Assembly (NCBI GenBank): GCA_963277665.1
Contig: OY728165.1
Location: 1,151,060,050 to 1,151,124,049 of the forward strand
DNA length: 64,000 nucleotides
Direction of reading: 5' to 3'
Source: Viscum album
Taxonomy: Eukaryota > Streptophyta > Magnoliopsida > Santalales > Viscaceae
In this document: piece by piece, positions 1 to 12,880 of the stretch
How the letters are laid out: each line of letters begins with the position of its first letter
How positions within the stretch are numbered: position 1 is the first letter of the stretch
The notes under the pieces: generated by a model
Databases searched by the model: none
Told to the model about the DNA's origin: nothing
What the model saw: only the letters and a program-made list of their open reading frames with translations
Translations under genes and position numbers: made by a program

Positions 1-1130
1 TGAAAAACCCACATTGGTGTAATCTATAATCCTTATTATTTTGGTAATGGATGAAGATAAAATATAGGATATAAGAATGGATATTAAGAATCCATTTTAA
101 TAGTTATTTTTATAGTTATAGTTGGCTGTGATTATGACTATGTGATGATAAGGCATGTCCTTTTATAAGGAAGGTATATTAAAAAGATGCAAATTCATGA
201 CAAATTATTATATAATACATGTATTAATCAAGATAAATTTTAAATAAAAAATAAAATTTCATATATAATATCATAATTATTTAAATAATCTAATAGAATA
301 ATATTTGGTATGAAATTGTTTTACCTCATAACATATTTTTAATATAAATTAACCTGATTTAACCATTGCTAAGGTGATAAACGTTTCCCGTGGTTTTTAT
401 TCATAATAAAAAAAATGAATTTTTAATCAATATTTAATTTTCATATACTTATTGAAATACCAATTCACATATTAAATTTCAATAATTCTATTAAAATTAA
501 TATAAATTATTTACTCAAATAAAAAAGTTGTTTTCCAAAAATGATTTTTTAAGAATAAAATAAGATTTATTCAAATTCATTCAATTAAAATAAACAATTT
601 GAGGAATATTAAAATATAGTATTGAATATATTTTATATTAATATCATGGAAATAATTAATCAATAGTTATTATTTTTATTTATTAATATAAACATAATTT
701 TCATGTATATATGTATTTTTTAGGAAAAAATATATCTGTTTTCTTTTAAATGCTTTTATTTTCATTTGTTCAAAAATTATAACTAATATATTAATTTTAT
801 ACATTTTTGAAAAATATATTTCCCATAAAATTAATCCCTTGAATTAATTATTAGTAAATATATATTAGATAAATTAATTTTCATTAACATAATATTTGAA
901 AATAGTTCTTTACGGTCAATAATATTTTTTATAATGGTTGATTTTTTTTTGAAAATTATATTTTATTTGAATATCATATAATGTAAACTACTTAAAAATT
1001 TATAAGAATTAATAATACATCATCATTTTCCCTTTCATCAAACTCTAAAAAATATTCTATCAAGGTTAAATATTCATTGAAAATATTGTATTGTTAAGAG
1101 CATGATGAGAGATCCAGAATTTAATACATA
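1..1130 (-). repeat. Old LTR-like fragment, cut by window edge
   Basis: About 340-560 aligns by eye with about 24,985-25,230, sharing a landmark of two 'taacc'-like steps, a 'gtggtttttatt'-like step and an A-run. The similarity fades near 1,130. By that match it would be the upstream half of an LTR of the same type as the one at 22,159-25,560, in the same orientation. No open frame of interest is present. The assignment is from hand alignment of very AT-rich DNA, so chance similarity is a real risk. Confidence 0.35.
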
Positions 1131-2987
1131 GAAGTTGAAATTACATACATAAATAACATTCCTAATTCAGAACTAGAATAATTTATAAAGAATAATTCAA
1201 TTATTGTTAAATAATTATGAATTTTTATTAATTAATATATAATGTAAATGGAATCTGGATACTATCATGTAATGTTGGATGTTGTGTGCATATTTCAAAT
1301 CCTAAACTTCAAGAAGATAACTTAGAGGGAATTGTTTGATGAAATATGATGATAATAGGGAATCCCAATATAAATTTATTAATAGTGAATGCATGCTATA
1401 GAATATTTTTCATGACTGATATATGGATTTGGATGTCAAGGATGAGATATAAAGTCTATCTTTGAAATTATGATCAGAAAATAATGTTAAGTAATCACAA
1501 TGTATGTTACAATATAACAATATTTTTACATAAAAGTATGATCTATAACTAAATATACTAATAGTTAGTCCTAGATGGGTGATGATACACCATATTATAT
1601 ATCCATGAGTGAGAATAAAATCATAATGAAGAAATTATACCCATGGAAAAACCAAGCATAACACATGTTTTTCTTGTAGGACCAAAATTGTTAATAGAAT
1701 TTTAATTATTGTTGAAGCCCAAAATTCAAGGTATACTACTCATATTTGTGATTTTTATGTCACAAATCATTATTATTATAGAAAAATATCAATCTACTGG
1801 GGAAAATTCCTGAATAATTATGGATATTTTCTAAAAGTTTCAAATGAGAATGAAAATTCTAGAATAGTTTTAGTTGGAATGCATCAAATATTTCCACAAA
1901 AATTAGATTTGAATGCTGGGATGTATTAAATATTATATAAAACAAATAGTTAAACTATGAAAGTTTTTTAGTGATAATATTATTTGGAAAACATTTCATG
2001 AGTTAAATGGGGATTGTAATTCAAAAGATAAATCAAAGGAATAATTAATTTTTTGATGAAGTGAAATTAAATGCATATAAAAATATAAAAACCCGGAATC
2101 CTGAAATTAGTTATGCCTTACACATGTCTACTAATAACATATTTTTTCTTAAAATATAAGAACATAATATAGGGGTAGATAGATTTTTATATAATAATAT
2201 TCTAAAAACTAAGAATATCGGTAAAGGTGAGTTTGAAAAAAAATGATTAAATTTATATATCTCATTTTTTCCAAAGGAAATAAACAAAATGTTCATAGTG
2301 AAATCAGATTTTGTAATTATGCTAATGAGTTTTTATTAGTGTAAAATTAAATTATCATCTAGAATAAAAAATTTATTTCAATATATAATGTGAAAAAATT
2401 GATACCTAATTCAAAAAATTGTATTTTCCAACTCATTCTATGAAATTGAAAAATATGACCATAATGTATAGAATAAGTGAATTGGTGACCATGAAAAATG
2501 AAACTTGAGTAACATATCAATGAATTAATTTTTAAAAAAACTTCAATATGTTTGTATTTGATACATTATAGTACTTACAATAGTAAGAGTTAATTAGTGA
2601 TAACTTTTCATTTAAATGTCATTTGATAATTAATAAAAGCCACTTAAACCAGATAATGTTTATAATACAAACAATTATTTATAGAAAACCAATCATTATC
2701 TACAGTAATAACGAAAGAGAAAATCATATAGTATTTTATTTTTCCAACTAAAACCCTTCCATTTCATATTAGATACCTTCTTAAAAAGGTGTTCTCTACT
2801 ATGTCTAATTATTTTATTGTAAAAAATTGTACACTATGATCTATATATATAATTAAACCTCTCCCTTCTTGTACCCCCAAACCATGATTTCTTATTTCAC
2901 AAAGTCACTAATTCTCTCCTCTATGGGGTTTTATGAATAATAAAAATGGTCTAATTAATAAATATGGAAGATTATATACCATATGGG
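1131..2987. other. AT-rich stretch without recognisable gene
   Basis: I see no coding region, RNA gene or clear repeat. The longest open frame (2,111-2,296, minus, 61 codons) has a low-complexity composition expected by chance. This could be more decayed retroelement, but I cannot show it. Confidence 0.6.
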
Positions 2988-5400
2988 TGTAATATCACCA
3001 TGAATTTTGCTAAATTATCTTCATATCTCATGAATTATATGAAATCCCAACTTTATATTACACAAACATCATTACATTTTACAAAACAGTGAAACTTTTA
3101 CTATTTTGTTTACTAATTAAGGTACATATTACAAGAAATATGAAAACATTCTTCTAATAAACATTAATGGATTCATAATAGGTTAATCATATGTATAATT
3201 ACTCATCTCATAACTTGGGGACATAAATCAAATGAATTGGGGAGCTTAAGGCCCAGTAAGGGAAATCAAGAGACACAATTTACATGTGATTTGAGAAATA
3301 TTAACAAGAACATGAGAAATATAATAAATTGATAAGAAATTGGTATTTAATAACAATAATAAAATGAATAATAAATTATAAATGTTGATAAAAAATTTAT
3401 TTTAGTCATTAAAATGAGTATCACCAATATATGCCTTTGAGGGGTCATAAAAATTAACAAGTTTATTCAGCAAGATATCGTAAAACATGTTATCTCTAGA
3501 GATTAAATTTTTTACCCAATGCCTTATATAGCTATCAGGGAACACTATTAAAATGTATTAATTAAATTTAACCTAATATATCATAATAAAATATTTCAAA
3601 AATAACCTGTAGAGAATAAATGAAATGGGTTTCATATAAGAGTCATGACGTTTTAAAGAGAAGTGTATAAGTACTAGATTTTTATGACATTATTAACAAA
3701 CTGAAAAGGATGGAAGTTTACATGTTTATTAATCCTATAAGAAAAATTATATCATTTTTATGTGTACTTGAGTACACTTATAATGGAAAAAGATTTTGGT
3801 ATTTACAAAAAAAAAGTGAATTTTTGAGAAAAATTGCGAAATTTTGAGATGAAAATCTAGCATTATCACACGTACTAATCATAGTATTAGATAAAATTGA
3901 AAAGATAGGGGAAAAGGTTGTACCATTAATAAAATTATCCTAATAATTAAATGGTATATTATAAAATAAAATGAAGAATCTTTTATGGAAATTTTATGGA
4001 CATACCATATAAAAAATGGCACTCGAAAGGAAAAGAGAAGTTGATATTCCCCTTACCATGAAGATTAACTCCTAAAACTTCATTTTTGGGACATTGGAGG
4101 GATATATTATGGATTGGGATGTAAAAATAACATAAAATCATGAAGTATCAATTTGGAAATATTTATAGTGGAAAAATTGGTGGGAATTTATAGTAAAAAT
4201 AGATGGAAATTTTTATTGATTTCTTTGGACACATGTGTAGTATTATTTTCAAAACTATGGACTTCACCAAGGTATTTTACCATTTTATTGACCAATTGGG
4301 ACACATAATATGTTAATATAATTCACATGAGTCAAAAATTTTTTTATAATACTAATTATTTCATTATTATTTCATTAAAAATTGGAAAAAAAACTATATA
4401 GTTTCTATTTGCTAAATAATAAAATATTTTAGAAAATTATCATTAATTCAAACTAAAATAATTTTAACATGATGATTTCAAATTTTTTTTATATTATCAT
4501 ATTAATTATTTTATTTTGATAACTTTCACATTAAATTAAAAAAACATTTGTTTATTAAAAATAATAATAGATTTAATATGCATATTAAAAGTTATGACAC
4601 TTAATAAAATTAAATCTACATATCATTTATATTTAAATAAGATTATTTTAATAATCCTATTTCATTAATATAATAATTATTAATAATAAGTTAATTTTCT
4701 ATAATAATTTTCTCATTTCAGAAAAGTAAAATTTCTATCTGAAAAAGTAATATATATAATTTTTCAAATTTATATAAACTAAATGTAAAACAAAATTAAT
4801 GTAAAAAAGATTTTGTTTACAAAAAGGGATTGTAAATTTGGTAACTAGGGTCTCAACACATAACCCTTATAACACTCACATATGACCTAAGGGTTAGGTG
4901 TGCGATAGTGATATATTCTCAGGGTGGCTTGGCTAACATCACCTGAGTGTTAATTTCCTCTAACTTGAAATTCTCCCATAGGTAATTTTATTTAAGCTTA
5001 ACATGTTAATGCCCAACTTGAAATTTGTTTATGAGTAAAGGCAAATTACTCTACCACCATTCAAAGATATGAAAAATTGGTTTTTTATGACAAGAATCCA
5101 CTGGATGAGGCCATCAACTATTCTTTCTGCATTAATTTTCATTTATGAATTCAATTTATAATACTAACAATAACTTTAAAATAATTACTAAGAGTATTAT
5201 TACCAATGGTCATATTGAACAAAATTAATAATTGACTGATGGTCATAATTGACCAACTGTCATATAATGGTCAAAACCCAATGATCATATATCAATAATA
5301 CTAACATCATTATTAAAGGGATATGGTTTTTTTGTATAAAATATAATGTAATAGACATTTCTAGGAAACAGTTATCATTCAAATAGTTTGGGTCATTAAA
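2988..5400 (-). repeat. LTR of element I (downstream copy)
   Basis: This is paired with 10,343-12,687. Matching blocks include about 3,220-3,310 with 10,530-10,610, about 4,020-4,330 with 11,340-11,640 (shared run around 'gggacacataatatgtt'), and 4,850-5,170 with 12,165-12,480. The inner end reads TTAAA at 5,396-5,400, a decayed TTACA, directly before the internal region. The outer end, 'tgtaatatcacc' at 2,988, looks like a decayed TGTAACGCCC but is uncertain by tens of bases. No matching target-site duplication survives. The LTR is about 2.4 kb, shorter than the composite's 3.7-kb LTRs, so it is a different subfamily. Confidence 0.6.
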
Positions 5401-6700
5401 TTCTTCCGAACATAAGAAAATTTTCCCCAAAATTTCAAATCATTCCTTTTTTGGGAAAAGATGATGTTACATCTGCCTCATTGTTTCCTCTTGTTCTCAT
5501 GTAGCTTCTTCAGATTTTTGGTTCCTCCAAAACACTTTAATGAGGTGGGTAGTCATGTTGCTAAGAACCTTTTCTCAATAGTCCATGATCTCCAATGACT
5601 GCAACTCATAAGATATATCTTGTTCCAATATTCAAGCTACAAATTTAGTACATGTGGAGGGTCATGTATATGCATCATCAAGAGAGATATGTGGAATACA
5701 ACATGAACATATGCTATATTTTGAGGAAGTTATAACTGATATGATACTACTCTAATGTGATCAATGATTTCATTGGGGTCAATATACCTGGGGATGACCA
5801 TTATATTCTTCTCAAATTTTATGACTCAATTCTATGGTAAAATTAAAATGAATAATTTTTCTACAAATGTAAAACTCCAAGTCTATTCGACGGTTATCAA
5901 TAAAGATCTTATTCCACATCAGAGTAGACATTATTTTTTGTCTTATGGAATGAACCTTTTCTGTCATCTGTTAAATAATATCAAGTTGATGAATATTTCT
6001 ATTTCCTGATTTCCCCCAACAAGTTAGAATTGTAAATATTTGTTGACATAGATATTCATAAGTTTCTATGTGAATACTCTAATGGAAGATGTTTTCATAT
6101 GAGAACTCAAATAATGGGGTATGTTAATCCCATTAATCTTTAAATTCCTTGGATCATGTTCTCAACATTACTTCATGTCCTAGAATAGACCTTTATGATC
6201 AGACATCATTTTGGGGGTGACATGCAATATCAAAATTCAATTCGGTTGTAGAAGCATGATGAGGAATTCTAAATAATTTTTATCTGATCCTTGGATCACG
6301 ATTTGATATTATGGAGAGTGGTACCCCAAATAGACAACAAATTTTTCACGTATATACTAGAATATTCATAAAGAGTTAAATCCTTTAAAATATATAAAAA
6401 ATGGGAACTCTTGGTGTGATGTTCTACTATAACCCTTATTGCATTGTTCCCTTTGGATGTTTTTGGGAGACCAGTGAAAAATTACATAGTGATATTTTCC
6501 CACTTTCATGATGGTATAGTTTTCGGTTGTAATACACCTTTAGTATGTTCTCCCTCTACCTTTACTGGTTCACATAATAGTTACCTTGTAATTTAGTTAA
6601 AAATCACAATTCTCATGTTATCCAACAAATAATGATCAAGAACATATCTATACATTTTAGTGCTTCTAGGTTGCACATAAAATGTAAATATATGAGATTT
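5401..6700 (-). pseudogene. Integrase/chromodomain remnant of element I
   Basis: The nucleotide similarity to 37,480-38,700 is visible by eye. Landmarks are the stretch around 5,480-5,570 (matching the 37,575-37,660 block of the composite) and 5,640-5,700 (matching the 37,720-37,780 block). In active relatives this part encodes the integrase C-terminus and a chromodomain-like tail that directs integration into particular chromatin. Here no frame stays open beyond a few tens of codons. The plus-strand frame at 5,764-6,009 is its antisense shadow. Confidence 0.55.
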
Positions 6701-7739
6701 ATATATCATCTCTTTTATTATTTTTGGAATAGATGGAATAAATCACCTTGCATGATATTTTAGTACACATTCCAATTCAATATTGAACCAATGAATCCTT
6801 CCATTCATCACAACGTATAACTTCTTTTTTAACAGTGGATATTTTCTTTGAGATTTCATGATCTTATCTAGTAATTATGGTTGAGAAACTATTTGGGATA
6901 GAGTTTATGATGTATTTTCCCTTAAAATTTATATTCCATATTTTACTAGTAAATTGATCAAATTATCTCTATGAATCTAGACCATTTCTAGCAATAAAGT
7001 CTCTTTCCTACATAATGATTCTGTGCCATTTTTTACTATTCTAGGGTGATAACGAATTGAAAATTCATATTATTTAAGAAGTTCCAAACATATATACTTT
7101 ATATCATGTTCAATTCCTTTTATATGAAAATATATTTCAATACATTATGTACTATATATATATATATCATATTTCCCCCCATAAAAATAACTCATCATTA
7201 TCTTTGTAGAAAAACAACCACATCCTTCTCCAGGTGTTGCATACGACAGTTATAGTCTTGAGGCATAAACTTTCAATATTCATAAGAAATCACCATGTAA
7301 TTTTTAAAAAGGACACACCCAATCCATTTTAGGGATGAATCAATAAAAATAATGAATTATTCCTTGATAGAGGCTAGTGCAAATATGGGTGGAGTAACCA
7401 ATCTATTCTTCATCTCATGGGAACATTATTCACATTCCTTTGCCATGGTGAACTTTACCCCTTTACTTCTTAACATTATTTTTGTATTATAATTTCTTAA
7501 AATGTTTTTTACAAAGATCATATTATATCAAGGTAAACTAAAGATACTTTAAATCCCAATTATTGTTGTAGGATGATGCAACTCGTCTTTATCCTTTGTC
7601 TTGGAATGATTTATTGAGATTCCATTATTGGTTACAATTTTCCAATTGATAGAAACATTTTATAGCCAAAATTAACATTTTTTAACTTTCTTAATAGACT
7701 CCCATTACATAGTTTCTGAAATATAACCCTTAGTTGATC

Positions 7740-7934
7740 CTAATTATCCACGATAATTTTGTAATATATAATAATATCCTCAATAAAATCTACCCCAATG
7801 TTATCAAGGTAGTCCTTAAAGATTCTATTAATAAAATCCATAAAAATATTAGGTGAATTATTCGATCTAAAAGTAATTACAAAAATCAAAATTCCCATAT
7901 ATTTATCAGAAGTGGATCTTTGGAATGTTTTCAT
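7740..7934 (-). pseudogene. Reverse transcriptase fragment, element I
   Basis: A 64-codon frame carries the stretch that leads into the catalytic core of Ty3/gypsy reverse transcriptase: a proline-asparagine-x-phenylalanine-methionine-aspartate step, then Lys-Asp-Tyr-Leu-Asp, then the catalytic box. That box, normally Phe-x-Asp-Asp, reads Phe-Ile-Glu-Asp here, so one metal-binding aspartate has become glutamate. It corresponds to codons around 39,848 and 47,108 in the composite. Flanking sequence on both sides is the same domain in broken frames. The initial Met of this frame is not a true start, and the fragment is not functional. Confidence 0.7.
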
Positions 7935-9059
7935 TCTTCACCCTAAATGGATAATATCCATTTGAAGGATCATTATTGGAGAATAATTGAGCCCCATGAA
8001 ATTGGTCAAATAAATCATCAATTCTTAGAATACTATAAATATTTTTCCATATAATCCCAATAAGTTTTCTATAATAGATTCATAAGAACGTTGATGAATC
8101 TATATATCTTATTCAAAATGATAAAATGTAATCCCCAAGGATACCCGCATGACTAGAAATACCATTTTCTAAAGATCTGGGAGTTATTTCTCTAATTTTT
8201 TTAGTTCCACATTTTCCATTTTATACGGGGTATTACATATATTCTTGGATCAATGAATTAGTTTAATATTTTCCTAAATGATGGGGAAATTATCAATTCA
8301 TATACATTAATTTACCTCCTCCTTATCACTGTTAATTTTTATAAATAATGCTATGGGTGGTGCTTCTAAAAAAAGATTATTTTGAGATATGTCTATTTTG
8401 AAAACAATTGTAGGTTTTCCTTTCACGACTAATGAGATATCTATACTTCTGTAGTAGATCATAAAATTATAAATTTAGATGAATTCCATCCCAAGTATAT
8501 TGTAAAATTCCAAAATTAGAATTAATAATAGATATTATATGATATTTCTCTCACTAATGTTAATATTAGTGTTTTTAAACATTTATGATGCATATATAAT
8601 CCCTCTAGGTGACTTTACTGATATGTATACTTCTATATGTTTCAGGACTGGTTATAAATTCTTTCTATAGTTTGAGGAAATAATGGAATTATTATAACCA
8701 TAATAAAATAAAATACTTTCTAGATGTGATATAACAATGATAGTACATGCAACCACACCATTTAGAGATTCATCATTAGTCATCGTGATATAAAAAGAAT
8801 GACATTTCACCCTTTTCATATGATGAGGTTGATAGTGATTCCCCTCTATTATTTTAGGATTGGGAATGTGATTGGAAAAGTGACCAAGTTTTCCACACCT
8901 AAGGAATTGGAAATTATGATAGGTCTACACCATATTCCTTTTTTCATTAGTGTTGATAAGTCTCAACATCGGCTCACTAGGATTGTTTTGAGAAATATGG
9001 ATATCTCTTCTATACATGTAACATTTCCAACTCTCAATCAAGTTGTTCCCTGAATGATT

Positions 9060-9850
9060 CTTACCAAACTAATATAATGTGGAATGTTTCACTTCGTTTC
9101 CTCCCCTTCCATTATTGAGGAACCTTTCTATTTTTTTCTCCAAAGATATCTTAATTTCATTTGATCTATGGGACCACTTTCTCTCTCCATAATCTAGATC
9201 AACATTAATAGAAGTCATTATGATCTCCTTATAGTTTTCTATGTCTCAGTTGGATAGATTTTTTCATAGATGGGTTCTTAGTTCCCCAAAGACTCTATAA
9301 TCCTTCCCATTAAGATCCACAAAAATGACAGAGGTGTAGTGAGAATTTCCATTGAAGTTCATCTCATATCTTCCTACAAATTTATTTCCTTATAATTCAC
9401 CTCTAAGAATTCCTTCAACATTTTCGTTCACATGGAATGGGGGAAATATTTTTTTGAAAATGTTCTCACGAACTCTTCCAACTCTATAGCTTCAATCTCC
9501 CCTATAGTATTTTTGATTTTAATTAGTGTACACCAATTATCAGATTCCAACTTTAAGAGGTACACAACCAGAGTGATATTCTCTTGTTCTGAATAATGGA
9601 GTACAATTTCTTATATGGATCTTATCCATTGTTCATATATCAATAGGTTAATAGATCCAATTAATTAAGGTGTTTATTAACACGTAAAGGAATCAATTAA
9701 AAGTTGTTTCCTTCTAGGATAATCTAGTCCCTTAACTATATTCTAGTTATTTCCCATAACTTGAGTCAATTCAGTCATTGTTTATAGAAGTTTTATATTA
9801 CAGCTTCCATCGGGAGGTCATCAACAACTAGTCTATTGTGCTCACCATTT
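9060..9850 (-). pseudogene. gag remnant, element I
   Basis: Around 9,420-9,500 the DNA matches the capsid part of gag in the composite (41,500-41,570): a tract equivalent to a Lys-Tyr-Phe-Pro-Arg-Asp motif followed by the glutamine/arginine-rich segment. About 8,980-9,060 corresponds to the CCHC knuckle region. Gag forms the virus-like particle in active elements. No usable reading frame survives. The plus-strand frame at 8,799-9,053 is antisense to the knuckle/protease part. Confidence 0.5.
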
Positions 9851-10332
9851 ACGTTTTTCACCTATTTACCTACATTTTATAAAAGAAGAATTATCTTTTG
9901 AGAAATTCAGTTCATTTAATTATATTCTAATTTTAAATTAAATTCATGTTTTCAAACATAATTCTTAAATATATTATTCATTAAAAATAATTACATATTC
10001 TATAAGTCCTTCATAACGGTTTATAAAAATCATGGAATTAATGAAACATATCCCCTAAATGTATCAAAACAAGAGTCCATCAAGGTCTAGTGTCATACAC
10101 CAATTACTATTTGAGTTTACCTTAAAGTGGTGTTTTCAGTTTTTACACCAAGATACATCTGTTCTAAAGGCTCATGAACTTGTTCGTATGAAAGTAAGGA
10201 TTAATTTTCTTGGAAAGAACTTACATAATATATCACCAAAATATGAGAATATGTTTCTATATTTTAACTTGTCCTTATGGTTTGACCTAAGGTTTTTGAA
10301 TTGTAATTTCCACAAATAACTATACAATCCAT

Positions 10333-10342
10333 TGATACTAAC
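10333..10342 (-). promoter_or_regulatory. Decayed primer-binding site, element I
   Basis: On the minus strand this reads GTTAGTATCA, against TTGGTATCAGA at the intact site (49,740-49,751). One transition separates it from the tRNA-iMet complement TGGTATCA. It abuts the LTR starting at 10,343, as a primer site must. Confidence 0.45.
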
Positions 10343-12687
10343 TTTGAAATACATCATTTTTATTACATAGCATTTGTTAAATAGTTTAAAACATATTATC
10401 TTTTAATGATTAGCTTTATAGAAAAAAGTTATATAATACATAAAATCATAATAAAATATTCTAATACAGTTGATAAGTTTCAAAATTGGTTCGAAGTAAG
10501 TATATTTATTGTATCTGATAACTTTAGAACATATATCAAAGGAATGGGTGAGCATACATCCTAGTAATGTAAATCAAGATAAATAATTTACTTTTGATTT
10601 GAGAAATATTGAGAAGAAAATGGAGAGTATCATAATGGAATAAAAAATGAGAATATAATAATAGTAATAAAATGATTCATCATATTAAAATTTGTCTGAA
10701 ACATTTATTTTTTACATTCGTTGTTATATCACCTTGGTTTTTCAATGAATTTTCATAAAATTTACCATTTTTATTAACCAAGGAATTGTAAAATGTGTCA
10801 TCTGTAGAGATTTTATTCATTTCCCAATAAATTAGATAACTATTAGGGATAAACCATCATATTTTTTAATTAATGTGATCCACATATATCAAAATAAAAT
10901 TATTCCTAAATAATTTACGGAGAATAAATGAAACATATTTCATGGAAGAATCATGATGTTTTAAATATAAGTGCTTAAAGAAAAGATTTTTATTTAGTTA
11001 TTAGCCAAATAATTGGAAGCTCGGTTTATTGTATATTAATCCCGTAATAAAATTATATACTTTTGATATATGAGTTAATACCCATGGAATATAATGTGGT
11101 TTTGGAATTAAAAAATGAAAATAAGATAATTTCTTCAGAAAAACTGAAAAATATTGAGAAGACAATTTGGAAGTATAATGAGAATGAAACATGGTTTTTG
11201 AAAACATTAAAAAGATATAGGAAAATGGTATACCACTAATAAAAAATATTAATTTAGAAAAGGGGTAGAAGGAAATTGAAATAAGAACGATGAATGTAAA
11301 TTTTAAGGACAAACCACATCAGAAGGTAACTTCAATAAAAAAGACAAGTTGATATTTTACATTTATTTGATGAGTAAAATCTAAAACACGTTGATTGTAA
11401 AATTTGGGGCTTGGAGACACCATTGGAGGAATAATTGAGAGGTAAAATACCAAATATTCTTGGATAATGAATTGGTAATAAATTTTATGTAGAAATGGAT
11501 GGGTAATTATAGATAAAATGGAATATTTTTATTTATTTCCTTGGACCCCATGGTAGTGGTATTTGCAAAACCCTGGGCTTGGACATGGTATTTTACCATT
11601 TTATTTTCAAATTGGGACACATAATATGTTATTTTAATACACAAGAGTCATACATAATTTTATATTACTTATTACATTATTAATATGTCATTAAACATTC
11701 TAAAAACTCAAAAGTGTATTTTTACTCTTCACCAAAAAATAAATCACATTAGAAAATTCTCATTAATTCACCCCAAACTAATTTCCACATGATAATTTCG
11801 AAAATTTTGTTAATTTTATCAAAATAATTATTCTATTATGATAATTTTATATTTAGATAAAAAAAACTTATTTATTAAAAATAATAGTAGATAAAAAATG
11901 CACGACCTTGAAAGAAATATATTCTTATCATTTAAATTAAAATATTTATGTTCTAATAATAAAATTTCATCAAATTAATAATTATTAATATTACCTTAAT
12001 TAAATATTTTAATTATACAATTTCTAAAAAGTACAATTTATTATTGAAAAATAAATTATCAAAATCATTATATTTATTAGAAAAACTAAACAAAAAAGTA
12101 ATTAATGGGAAAAATTTTATTTATACGAAGGAATAGAACATTAATAAACAAATTCCTCAATAGATAACCCCTTATAGAAAACTCATACAACCTAAGTGTG
12201 TGGTGTGCAATGGGTATAGATTCACTAGTAGGCTCAGATAACATTGACCGAGTGGTAATTCCCACAAACTTGAAATTATCACCTTGGTGGTTTCATTCAA
12301 GATTAACATGTTTAATCATGTCTTGGTCACTGTCAAGAGAAACACCCAATGATGCTACATACGTCCCATGATTGAAAAATTGGCTTCATATAATATGAAT
12401 CTACTAGATGAGTCCATCGAATTTCATTTCTTCATTAATTTTCATTAATCATTTCTATCTATCATACTAATTATAATATTAAAATTACTATATAATATAA
12501 TTTTTTCCAATGGTCATATTGAAAAATTATTATAATTGAACAAAAACGATATGTCTATCATAACCAAATGGTCACATTAAAATTATACTCAATTAATTAT
12601 TACGAGATATAATTGTTTTTGAGTACAAGGTAATATAAAACACATTTTTAGGAACTAGTTGTCATACAAAAAGTTTGGTCCATTACA
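10343..12687 (-). repeat. LTR of element I (upstream copy)
   Basis: This is the partner of 2,988-5,400 (see the matching blocks there). It keeps the terminal TTACA at 12,683-12,687. The start beside the primer-site relic is decayed. Length is 2,345 bp. In minus orientation it is the 5' LTR, which would have driven transcription. The 103-codon frame at 11,001-11,312 lies inside it and has no protein-like features. Confidence 0.6.
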
Positions 12688-12880
12688 ATCAACCTCATGA
12701 ACATCAGTTGTTGTGAACTTCGCAAGAATAATTCTATATAAAGAGTGATGTATATCATCTTCATTTTAATAAATAATTTGGTGAATTGAATCTCGTCTTC
12801 ATCATGAGTGATTTTTGACACCATCTTCTTCTCTGTAAAAATTATATATCTATATTTTTTTATAAAACATATTCCAAAAT
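12688..12880 (-). mobile_element. Possible second internal start after element I LTR
   Basis: Immediately past the LTR end, about 12,715-12,840 resembles the first 150 bases of the composite's internal region (37,500-37,640), in the same orientation. That is the integrase tail, which should not occur outside a 5' LTR. If real, the LTR at 10,343-12,687 was shared by two head-to-tail internal regions. The similarity is patchy and short. Confidence 0.3.

Larger units (their letters stand above)
5401..10342 (-). mobile_element. Internal region of decayed gypsy element I
   Basis: The region is colinear over about 4.9 kb with the internal regions of the composite at 37,480-42,486 and 44,740-49,751. 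In minus-strand order it keeps recognisable leader (10,080-10,200), gag (about 9,060-9,850), protease/RT (about 7,000-8,800), RNase H and integrase (5,401-7,000). Nearly every frame is broken and GC is much lower than in the composite, which indicates long decay, probably through cytosine deamination. The two LTRs at its ends complete an LTR-internal-LTR element of about 9.7 kb (2,988-12,687). The lineage is inferred from colinearity with the chromodomain-bearing composite. Confidence 0.75.

Noticed and set aside
7150..7170. Short (TA)n run, with similar runs at 20,184 and 31,638
   Set aside because: Simple repeats expected in sequence this AT-rich.
11001..11312. Minus-strand 103-codon hydrophobic frame that could pass for a membrane protein
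   Set aside because: Inside element I's LTR; the Phe/Ile/Ser-rich make-up is what AT-rich DNA yields by chance.
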